Shown here piece after piece: positions 1 to 6,864 of a DNA stretch of 54,544 bases. Position numbers and translations under genes: made by a program. The DNA is from CAYRVX01 sp964642165. Its GTDB lineage: Bacteria > Planctomycetota > Phycisphaerae > SM23-33. The notes below the pieces were generated by a model. That model was not told the DNA's origin. It did not search any database and saw only the letters and a program-made list of their open reading frames with translations. The stretch spans positions 1 to 54,544 of the forward strand of contig CAZXOC010000010.1 in NCBI GenBank assembly GCA_964642165.1. Direction: 5' to 3'. Each line of letters begins with the position of its first letter. Position 1 is the first letter of the stretch.

Positions 1-1
1 C

Positions 2-430
2 CACGTCGACGCCTGCTGCATGTGGTTCGTCAAGAACCCCGAGTACTACGACACGCTCGTGGTCTGCAACATGTTCGGCGACATCATCACGGACCTCGGC
101 GCGATGATCCAGGGCGGCATGGGCGTGGCCGCCGGGGGGAACATCAACCCCGCGGGGGTGAGCATGTTCGAGCCGATCGGCGGATCGGCCCCGAAGTACA
201 CCGGGCAGAACGTCATCAACCCGATCGCGGCGATCGCCGCGCTGGCGATGCTGCTCGGCGAGACGGGCAACAACACGGGCGACGCGAAGCTCGTCGAGGC
301 GGGCGAGCGCGTCGAGAGCGCCATCGTCGCCACCACGCCGAAGATGCAGTCGATGTCCGCCGGGCGGATGGGCCACTCGACGAGCGAGGTCGGCGACCTG
401 GTCGCCCGCGCGGTGGCCGAGGCCGAGTGA
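2..430 (+). CDS. leuB: 3-isopropylmalate dehydrogenase, C-terminal part (5' end outside window)
   Basis: This is the C-terminal 142 residues of an isocitrate/isopropylmalate dehydrogenase family enzyme; the reading frame is open at the left edge. LeuB oxidatively decarboxylates 3-isopropylmalate in leucine synthesis in the cytoplasm, using NAD. Seen here are the metal-binding block with two aspartates (FGDIITDLG) and the cofactor-loop region (EPIGGSAPKYTGQNVINP), followed by the C-terminal helices. A closely related beta-decarboxylating dehydrogenase, such as an isocitrate or tartrate type, cannot be fully excluded because the substrate-specificity segment is missing. The gene ends 36 bases before the DUF1854 gene on the same strand, so the two may be co-transcribed. 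Confidence 0.85.
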   Translation, partial: HVDACCMWFVKNPEYYDTLVVCNMFGDIITDLGAMIQGGMGVAAGGNINPAGVSMFEPIGGSAPKYTGQNVINPIAAIAALAMLLGETGNNTGDAKLVEAGERVESAIVATTPKMQSMSAGRMGHSTSEVGDLVARAVAEAE

Positions 431-466
431 CTCGTCGGGCCTCGACGCCCGGCAGGTGAAGCGTCC

Positions 467-997
467 ATGGACGAGTCGAAGCAGGACAGCGCGAAACGCG
501 AGCCCCCGGCGGGCGCCGATTACGACGGCGCGAAGATCCGGCGCGTCGAGGTGGACGAGGCCGGACGGCTGGTCGTGCACCTGGAAGGCCGGGACGAGCC
601 GCTGGTCGACGCGAGGGTCGCGCGGTGCTTCCCGTGGTCGCTGCCGGAGCGGTACGTCTCGGTCGTCGACAAGGACGGCAAGGAGGTCGCGCTGCTGGAG
701 ACGCTGGACGGCCTGAGCGAGGACAGCCGGCGCGTCGTCCGGGAGCAGCTCGCCGCGAGGATCTTCAACCCGGTCATCCGCCGCGTGGTCGGGCACAAGC
801 ACGAGTTCGGCATCACGTCGGTGACGGCCGAAACCGACCGCGGCGAGGTCACCTTCCAGATCCGAAGCCGCGACGACGTGCGGACGCTCTCCGCCACGCG
901 GGCCCTGTTCCGCGACGCCGACGGCAACGTCTACGAACTGCCCGACCTGAACCAACTCGATCCCGCCAGCCGCAAGCACGTCGAGCACTACTTCTGA
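467..997 (+). CDS. DUF1854 family protein
   Basis: A 176-residue soluble protein with no signal peptide. Residues about 45-80 carry the block typical of DUF1854 (VARCFPWSLPERYVSVVD, then a Leu-Glu-Thr-Leu-Asp-Gly-Leu stretch). It continues through a helical middle (residues about 85-110) to a beta-rich C-terminus ending DPASRKHVEHYF. Family members are often annotated next to cyanophycin genes or ABC transporters, but neither is visible here. The biochemical function is unknown. The start is supported by an AGGTG ribosome-binding site eight bases before the ATG. It is probably co-directional with leuB and ends facing the convergent flagellar accessory operon. Confidence 0.8.
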   Translation: MDESKQDSAKREPPAGADYDGAKIRRVEVDEAGRLVVHLEGRDEPLVDARVARCFPWSLPERYVSVVDKDGKEVALLETLDGLSEDSRRVVREQLAARIFNPVIRRVVGHKHEFGITSVTAETDRGEVTFQIRSRDDVRTLSATRALFRDADGNVYELPDLNQLDPASRKHVEHYF

Positions 998-1008
998 TCG
1001 CCGAGTCC

Positions 1009-1032
1009 GGCCCCCCCGCCCCGGGGAGGGCC
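1009..1032. terminator. GC-rich hairpin between convergent genes
   Basis: An inverted repeat GGCCCCCCC / GGGGAGGGCC with one internal mismatch and a short loop sits in the 63-base gap between the DUF1854 gene (+) and the last gene of the glycosyltransferase unit (-). There is no T-run on either strand, so it is at best a weak or factor-assisted bidirectional terminator. Confidence 0.4.
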
Positions 1033-1060
1033 AACCGGCGAGGCGCCCGCGCGTCGGGCC

Positions 1061-1417
1061 TCAGAGGCTCTCGCTGTAGGCGCGGAGGGTCTTCCTGCCG
1101 GTGCGGAGGTGGCGCAGTCCCGCGGCGGCCTCGTCACGCTGGTGGGTGAGGCGCAGGGCGAGCTGGTCGTGGACCTCGCGGATGGCGCGAAGCGTTTCGA
1201 GTCCCGCGCGGGCCGCGTCGGGCGCGGTGCCGGCGAGGTCGGCTCGCAGCCGTTCGACGTGGCGCCCCAGGTCGCGCAGGGTGCGGTCGGACAGCTCTCG
1301 GCCGAGGTAGAGGGCGTTCCTCAGGGCGGCCTCGATGGCCTGGAGGCGCCGGATCACGGGCGGCTGGGCGCCGGCGGGGGCGCTGCGGAGGACGGCGGTG
1401 GGGTGCTGGTCGATCAT
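1061..1417 (-). CDS. FliT/FlgN-like small helical protein
   Basis: A 118-residue, almost entirely helical protein rich in Arg, Ala and Leu. Its C-terminus (LRTGRKTLRAYSESL) resembles the basic 'gkkalraY' ending common in small flagellar chaperones of the FliT/FlgN type, which hold export substrates in the cytoplasm. The ATG overlaps the stop of the upstream TPR gene as ATGA, so it is translationally coupled and last in the four-gene glycosyltransferase unit. The family call is inference from size, helix content and tail motif. A generic coiled-coil protein is the alternative. A longer upstream in-frame extension reads as GC-rich shadow of the TPR gene. Confidence 0.5.
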   Translation of the reverse strand: MIDQHPTAVLRSAPAGAQPPVIRRLQAIEAALRNALYLGRELSDRTLRDLGRHVERLRADLAGTAPDAARAGLETLRAIREVHDQLALRLTHQRDEAAAGLRHLRTGRKTLRAYSESL

Positions 1418-2064
1418 GGTGCGTTCACCGTATTTCGGGGCCGCGTCCTGTCGTGCTGTCGCTGGACCTCCTGGAGGAGCTGGACGGCCTCGGGCTTCTC
1501 CGGTTCCAGGGCGAGGACGGACAGGAGGCACTGCCGGGCGTCTTCGAGCTGCCCCTCGCGGGCATAGAGCGTCGCGAGGCAGAACAGCACCGCCGCGTCG
1601 CCGGGGTGGCGTTGGAGGTAGACCTCCAGGTAGTGGATGACCTTGGCGAAGGTGCCCATCTGGCAGGAGGCCTGGAACAGGCCGAGCAGGGCGACGAGGT
1701 TGTCGGTGTCGAGCTGGAGGCACTTGAGGTGCATGTCGAACGCGCTGGCGTAGTCGCCGCGCTGCTGGCGGACCATGGCCAGCCCGCCGTAGGCCTCGGC
1801 GGAATCCGGTTCGCGCCGGGCGGCGGTCTCGAAGGCCACCTCCGCCTCGCCCAGGCGGTCGAGCTGAAGGGCGACCACCCCCAGCCCGATGAAGGGCGCT
1901 GCGCGGTTCGGCTCCAGCAGGGCCGCCGCCGTGTAGCACTCTTCGGCCCGCTCGAGCTCGCCCAGCACGGCGTAGCAGTTCCCGAGTTCGTCGAGGACGT
2001 CGAAGTGGTGGGTGCGGCCGCGGGCGACGGCGCCGTCGGCGCGGATGTCGTGGACGCTCAACAC
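1414..2064 (-). CDS. TPR repeat protein
   Basis: A 216-residue soluble protein made of about five tetratricopeptide repeats, for example the units beginning FDVLDELGNCYAVLGELERA, AAPFIGLGVVALQLDRLGEA and AEAYGGLAMVRQQRGDYASA. TPRs are protein-binding scaffolds; no catalytic domain is present. The start is a GTG whose bases overlap the stop of the upstream glycosyltransferase (GTGTTGA), which indicates translational coupling. The end overlaps the ATG of the next gene. Lying between a glycosyltransferase and a chaperone-like protein, it may deliver an export substrate such as flagellin to the modifying enzymes. That role is inference. Confidence 0.75.
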   Translation of the reverse strand: MLSVHDIRADGAVARGRTHHFDVLDELGNCYAVLGELERAEECYTAAALLEPNRAAPFIGLGVVALQLDRLGEAEVAFETAARREPDSAEAYGGLAMVRQQRGDYASAFDMHLKCLQLDTDNLVALLGLFQASCQMGTFAKVIHYLEVYLQRHPGDAAVLFCLATLYAREGQLEDARQCLLSVLALEPEKPEAVQLLQEVQRQHDRTRPRNTVNAP

Positions 2065-3635
2065 GGCGGTTCCTTCACGTCGGCGGTCCCGGTGAGGACC
2101 TCCCGGGCCTGTTCCAGCAGGCGGGCGGCCCTGGGGACCTGATCGTTTCTTCGGCAAAGGCGGGCCTCCAGCAGCAGGCTGGATACGGTGGGTCGGTGGC
2201 GGTTGACCTCCTGGCAGGCCTCGAGGGCCTGCGGATCGTGCTGCTCGTCGCGGTACAGGGCGCAGGCGGCGGCCTCTTTCATCCACAGCGTGTTGCCGCG
2301 CTTCCGGGCGAGGGCCTCGTAGGTCCGGGCGGCGCGGAGGAAGTTGCCGTCGGCCTCGGCGGCCCGCGCGTCCCGCAGCGCCTGGTCGAAGTCGAAGGGC
2401 AGCTCGTCGCCGCGCGGGGACCGCGTGGCGAGGCCGGCGGCCTCCACGGAGCGGCGGAGGGACAAGGCGGGGTGGTTTCTCCTGGCGCGAAGCAACTCGT
2501 CCGTTCGGAAGACGGCGCCCCAGGCGCCGGAGGCGCTGGGCAGCCGGACGGCCTGGCCGGGCTCGGCGTGGTGCTCCAGGACGTAGGCACAGGCCTCGAT
2601 GCCGGCGGCGTCGACGTCGCCGTCCGGCGGAAGGACGGCGACACAGTCGGCCTCGCCCAGCCGCAGGGCCTTGTCCACGCGGGCGTCCCACGGCCAGCCC
2701 GCCTCGACGGGGACGTGGACGAGTTCCGGCCCGGCGGCCCCGAGGCGTCGGGCCTCGTCCGGTGCCGCGGCCAGGTACAGCCGGTAGGGCACGTAGGTCC
2801 ACCGGTGGATCTCGGCGATCCTGGCGGCGGCGTCGGCGTCGGCCCGCGACGGGGCGAAGACGACGGCCAGGTCCCGCGCCTTCGGCCAGGGCTTGCCCGG
2901 ACGGCGGCGGCGCACGGCGAGCAACGCCGCCTCGAGCCGCTCGTCGGCGGCCGGAGCCCCCACCGCCGGCGGGGCGGCCGCGCCCGGCTCGTCGTCGGCC
3001 GAAATCTCCCCCGTGATCCGCGGCACGTGCACGAAGTCCGTGAACAGCGCCATCCGGCGGTGCATGTCCCAGTCGAGCAGGTCGCCGGGCTCTTCGGCGT
3101 AGGGCCCGGTCCGCTCCAGCAGGTCGCGCCGGTGCATCAGGGCCGCCCGGGGCACGTAGTGGTAGTGGAACAGGAAGAACCGATCGAAGTCGCGCCCGCC
3201 GAGGAGGACCTTGCCGAGGACCTGCCGGCCCCGTTCGGCGGCGGGGCCCTGGAGCGTGCAGTAGAAGTCGCTGTAGGCCGCCTCGCCGTCCCCGCCGGTC
3301 TCCAGGGCCTCGACGAGGACCCGCACGTGGTCGCCGTAGAACTGGCTCCGGTCGTCGAGGTAGCAGACGTAGCGGCCCTCGGCGCGCCGCAGCGCCTCGT
3401 TGAGCGAGGCGGCCTCGCCGCCTTGGGCGGGGCGCCGGAGCCGTCGCACGCGCGGGTCGGCGAGCCCCGCGGCGCACTCGGCATCGCCCTGCCCGCCGCC
3501 GGCCACGATGATCTCGAGGTTCGAGTACGTCTGCCGCAGCGCGCTGCGGAGGGCGGCCCGGCCGCCGGGGGTGTCCCACGTCGTCAGCACCACCGTGACG
3601 CGCGGGGCGCTGCGGACCTCGCGGAGATCGATCAT
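2058..3635 (-). CDS. Glycosyltransferase family 2 with extra GT-A-like and TPR-like regions
   Basis: A 525-residue soluble protein. Residues about 11-250 are a GT-A glycosyltransferase fold: the start VTVVLTTWDTPGGR, then QTYSNLEIIVAGGG, and an acidic metal/sugar-nucleotide motif LDD at residues 93-95 (RYVCYLDDRSQF). Such enzymes transfer a sugar from a nucleotide donor. Residues about 280-420 look like a second, degenerate GT-A-like domain (ADCVAVLPPDGDVD). The C-terminal about 110 residues are TPR-like helices. It starts directly after the stop of the TPR-glycosyltransferase gene and overlaps the next TPR gene, so all are one operon. The acceptor is not visible from sequence; location beside flagellar filament genes suggests flagellin or another exported flagellar protein. 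Confidence 0.75.
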   Translation of the reverse strand: MIDLREVRSAPRVTVVLTTWDTPGGRAALRSALRQTYSNLEIIVAGGGQGDAECAAGLADPRVRRLRRPAQGGEAASLNEALRRAEGRYVCYLDDRSQFYGDHVRVLVEALETGGDGEAAYSDFYCTLQGPAAERGRQVLGKVLLGGRDFDRFFLFHYHYVPRAALMHRRDLLERTGPYAEEPGDLLDWDMHRRMALFTDFVHVPRITGEISADDEPGAAAPPAVGAPAADERLEAALLAVRRRRPGKPWPKARDLAVVFAPSRADADAAARIAEIHRWTYVPYRLYLAAAPDEARRLGAAGPELVHVPVEAGWPWDARVDKALRLGEADCVAVLPPDGDVDAAGIEACAYVLEHHAEPGQAVRLPSASGAWGAVFRTDELLRARRNHPALSLRRSVEAAGLATRSPRGDELPFDFDQALRDARAAEADGNFLRAARTYEALARKRGNTLWMKEAAACALYRDEQHDPQALEACQEVNRHRPTVSSLLLEARLCRRNDQVPRAARLLEQAREVLTGTADVKEPPC

Positions 3636-5120
3636 CTATCGTGCCTCGCTGCCGGCGTCGGCGGCCTGCGGCACCGGCTCGCCCGTCCGGGGCGCAAGGG
3701 GGCGTTTCTCCAGTTCCACGAACAGCGTGCCGGCCCGAGCGAGGAACGCCTCGATGCCGTAGCGCTGCTCGACGAATCGTCGCTGCGCGGCCGGATCGCC
3801 GCCGCCGTCGAGCACCCGCCGACAGAACTCCTCTTCGGTTCGGAAGAGGGCCGCTTCGGGATACAGCTCCTCGGCGCCCGGGAAGTGGTGGATCACGGGT
3901 TGGAGTCCCACGGCCATCGCCTCCAGCACGCTGGTGTCTCGCGGCTGGAGGATGCCCGCCGAGACGACGAACTGCTTGTCGGCGAGCCAGGCGGGGAGGT
4001 TTTCCTGCCAGCCGTCGAAGGACACGGCCTCGCGAAGGTCCAGGTCGCGGAGCAGTCCGCCCAGGTAGGCCTCCAGCGCGTCGTCGAGGAAGTACCCGGC
4101 GAAGGACAGGCGGTAGTCCGGGTCCAGGCCGTGCAGGCGGCGGAAGCACTGGATCAGGAACGTGGTGTTCTGGCGGGGCCCGAGGTTGCCGATGCACGCC
4201 AGGTGCTTGCCGGCGCGGCGTGCGGGCTGCGGCAGCTTGCGGACGTCGACGCCGACGGGGAGGTGTTCGATGCGCCCGGTTTGGGTGAAGTCGCTCAGGC
4301 GGCGGGCGAGGAAGTCGCGCACCGGGCGGGTCGCCGAGGTCACCAGCAGGTCGACGTTTGCCCAGTTGACCTCTTCCAGCGTGGGCCGGTACGCCTCGTG
4401 GGGACGGACGTGGACGACGATGCGGCAGGTCTTCGGCAGCCGCGTCGCCAGGGCCGTCTGCCTGCCGCAGCCCTCCAGCCAGGCGATGCCGCAGCCCTCG
4501 AGGAACTCGGCCAGCTCACCGGGGTCGCCGGCGGACCAGGCCCGCAGGGAGAACCGCTGCTGAAGGAAGCCGCAGAGCCGCCGCAGCATCCTGCCGGCGG
4601 AGACGGTCATCTCTCCGGGCGACCAGACGAAGCCGATCGCCGGGCGGAGCCGACGGAGCTTGTCCAGGACCGGGCGCAGCGCCGTCCGCTGCTCGGGGCC
4701 GGCGACCTGCATGGAGCAGAGCAGGGCTTCCATGGCGTTGGGGCGGTCGTCGGCCTGGAGCATCGCGGTGGCGGTGCGGTTGGCCAGGTCCGCCGTCAGG
4801 GCCCCCGCGCGGGCCAGCTCATCGAAGAGGCCCAGCGTCTCGCCCGGTTGGCCCGCGGCGAGGTAAGCCTCGGCCAGGTTCCCGAGCGTCTGCGCGGGCC
4901 GGGTCGGGAGCTGATGGAGGCCCATGTCCAAGTGCCGGATGGCCTCCTCGAAGCGTCCCAGCCCGTAGAGCAGCGCCCCGGCGTCGTTGAGCGCCTCGCC
5001 GTCGGCGGGGTGGGCCAGAAGATGCTCGCGGAGAACCGCCAGGGCCTGCTCGTGTCGGCCGTCGGTCGCCAAGTCCAACGCCTGCTTGTGCTTGCTGTCT
5101 GGTGCTTCGGTTGTTGTCAC
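3636..5120 (-). CDS. TPR-glycosyltransferase (GT-B fold) fusion
   Basis: A 494-residue protein. Residues about 8-140 are TPR repeats (DLATDGRHEQALAVLREHLL, then EALNDAGALLYGLGRFEEAI). The C-terminal half is a GT-B glycosyltransferase: the donor-binding Rossmann domain includes LACIGNLGPRQNTTFLIQCF, SFDGWQENLPAWLADKQFVV and the acidic motif SVLEAMAVGLQPVI. TPR plus GT-B is the architecture of protein-modifying enzymes such as O-GlcNAc-transferase-like and flagellin-modifying proteins. The GTG start is preferred because GAGG lies eight bases upstream; a longer in-frame ATG at 5216 has no ribosome-binding site and falls about nine bases from the predicted transcription start. First gene of the four-gene unit, about 105 bases below a sigma-54-type promoter. 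Confidence 0.75.
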   Translation of the reverse strand: MTTTEAPDSKHKQALDLATDGRHEQALAVLREHLLAHPADGEALNDAGALLYGLGRFEEAIRHLDMGLHQLPTRPAQTLGNLAEAYLAAGQPGETLGLFDELARAGALTADLANRTATAMLQADDRPNAMEALLCSMQVAGPEQRTALRPVLDKLRRLRPAIGFVWSPGEMTVSAGRMLRRLCGFLQQRFSLRAWSAGDPGELAEFLEGCGIAWLEGCGRQTALATRLPKTCRIVVHVRPHEAYRPTLEEVNWANVDLLVTSATRPVRDFLARRLSDFTQTGRIEHLPVGVDVRKLPQPARRAGKHLACIGNLGPRQNTTFLIQCFRRLHGLDPDYRLSFAGYFLDDALEAYLGGLLRDLDLREAVSFDGWQENLPAWLADKQFVVSAGILQPRDTSVLEAMAVGLQPVIHHFPGAEELYPEAALFRTEEEFCRRVLDGGGDPAAQRRFVEQRYGIEAFLARAGTLFVELEKRPLAPRTGEPVPQAADAGSEAR

Positions 5121-5236
5121 CGTCGGATCCTCGAATGGACTGCCCGCCACGGCCGCCGATTGGGGCGGCGGATTGCCTCGCCCGTCGACAGACCACCCCG
5201 GCCTGCCGGCGCGCACGGCCCCGACACGGGGTCATG

Positions 5237-5252
5237 TGCAAACAGCGTGCCT
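5237..5252 (-). promoter_or_regulatory. Sigma-54-type promoter of the glycosyltransferase unit
   Basis: Read on the minus strand the site is AGGCACGCTGTTTGCA. It matches the TGGCAC-Pu-N4-TTGC-A/T consensus at all positions except the first base, with the invariant GG and GC at correct spacing. It lies in the 289-base gap between flgL and the TPR-glycosyltransferase gene and points at the latter, with a predicted start of transcription near 5225. The same motif type precedes fliK and the TPR operon, which ties this unit to flagellar regulation. Confidence 0.72.
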
Positions 5253-5409
5253 GGGTCTGGGTCTGCCGGGCTTCGGCCGAGAATCCGCCGAACGGGGCGG
5301 CGACAGGCCGCTGCGGGCACGGGAGAGCGGCCCGCCGCCGGGGGAAGGGGAGAACGCGTAAAGATATCGTACGCCCGAGGCGCCCAAATGCTGCCCGCGC
5401 GCCGGCCGA

Positions 5410-6846
5410 TCAGATGAAGTCCAGCAGCGAGAGGCTCAGCAGCTTCGACGACGTGGCCAGGGTCATCTGGTAGAGCGTCTGGGCGCGGGCGAGCTCCGCG
5501 GCGACCTGGACGAGGTCGGCGTTCTCGAGCGTGCCGGCCTGGTCGTCGGCGATGCCGCGGATGCTCTCGATGCTCGTGCCCAACGTGTCGAGGGCCTCCA
5601 GGCGCGCCCCGACGGACGTCAGCACCTGGGTGATGCCCGCGATGACTTCATTGATGGCCTCCACGTCCTCGCCGAGCAGTTGCAGTTGATCCTCCTCGGT
5701 GAGGTCGGCGCGGTTCAGCAGCACGTCGCGGGTGTGGATGAGCGTCTCGAACAGTTCGAAGGTCCCGGGCACGCGGACCGGCTCCATGCCCGTGCGACGG
5801 ATGCCCGTGGCATCGACGTAGAGCAGGCGCCCGTCGGCGTCGGTCACGACCAGGTTGTCCTCCGTGAAGTCGGTCAGCTCGACCGTCGGGCCGCTCTCCA
5901 GGGACAGGTAGCCGTCCGAGCGGACCGTGACCGTGTGCGCGCCGACCAGCGCGCCGTTCAGCGCGGTAACGTCCACGTGCACCACGTCGCCGTCGGCGTT
6001 GCGGACCTCCAGGGCCGTCTCCGTGCCGTCGAACACCTTCAGTGGCCCGCCGTCGGCGAACCGCACCGTGCCGTTGGTGACGTCCACGATCAGGTCGTGC
6101 TCGCCCAGGATCGTGTCGGCAGGGCTCGGGCCGGCGGCGGGGAGCAGATTGACCCCGTCGGGATCGGCCACGACGGTCGTTTCCTTGTGCGCCAGCCTCA
6201 GGTAGGCGCTGCCGAGGACAGTGGACGTCCCTCGGCCGGGGGCGGCGCCGGTGTGGCCGACGAACACCGCCTCCTGGCGATGGCCGCCGCGGAAGACCTT
6301 CTCGCCGACGAGCACGCCGTGCATCTCCAGTTCCGGGGCGACCGGAACCGGGAGCCCGTCGAGGCTCCCCTGGTAGCGCACCGCCGTGATGTACTCCCCG
6401 TCGGTCTCGACGGCGTAGGGGACCGTGTCGGACTTGGCCCCGCTGAAGAGATGACGCCCGAGGCTCTTGGCGTTCACCATGGCGATCATCTGCTCCAGGA
6501 TGGCGTTGATCTCCTGTCCGAGGATCGCCCGGTTGTTCTGGCCGTAGGTGCCGCTGGCGCCCTGCTCGGCCTTCTGGCGAACGGTGCGGAGGTTCGTGGA
6601 GATGTCCTGGAGCACGTTGTGGGCCAGCTCGAGCGTCCGGGTGACGTCCTCGAGGTTGCTGCCGTACTCGCCCAGCACCTCGGATTCGGCGCGAAGCTCC
6701 AGGATCCGGTAGGCATCGGAGGGATCGTCCGAGGCGCGGTTGACCCGGGCGCCGCTGGCCGCCTGCTCCTGAAGCCGCGCCATCTGCTGCGCTTGCAGGT
6801 GCAGGGCCATTCGCGTGTTGTTGTAGATGGCTCCCCAGCCGCTCAT
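5410..6846 (-). CDS. flgL: Hook-filament junction protein FlgL (HAP3)
   Basis: A 478-residue flagellin-like protein. The N-terminal helix region (IYNNTRMALHLQAQQMARLQ, then SGARVNRASDDPSDAYRI) and the C-terminal helix (AAELARAQTLYQMTLATSSK, ending LSLSLLDFI) are the conserved D0/D1 segments of FlgL. The middle, residues about 150-370, is a variable beta-rich insertion, making it longer than the roughly 300 residues of many FlgL proteins. Exported through the flagellar type III system, it joins FlgK to the filament. It lies 18 bases after flgK and is the last gene of the fliK-flgL operon; a gap of 289 bases follows. Confidence 0.92.
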   Translation of the reverse strand: MSGWGAIYNNTRMALHLQAQQMARLQEQAASGARVNRASDDPSDAYRILELRAESEVLGEYGSNLEDVTRTLELAHNVLQDISTNLRTVRQKAEQGASGTYGQNNRAILGQEINAILEQMIAMVNAKSLGRHLFSGAKSDTVPYAVETDGEYITAVRYQGSLDGLPVPVAPELEMHGVLVGEKVFRGGHRQEAVFVGHTGAAPGRGTSTVLGSAYLRLAHKETTVVADPDGVNLLPAAGPSPADTILGEHDLIVDVTNGTVRFADGGPLKVFDGTETALEVRNADGDVVHVDVTALNGALVGAHTVTVRSDGYLSLESGPTVELTDFTEDNLVVTDADGRLLYVDATGIRRTGMEPVRVPGTFELFETLIHTRDVLLNRADLTEEDQLQLLGEDVEAINEVIAGITQVLTSVGARLEALDTLGTSIESIRGIADDQAGTLENADLVQVAAELARAQTLYQMTLATSSKLLSLSLLDFI

Positions 6847-6864
6847 GTCCGTCTCCGCGATCCG

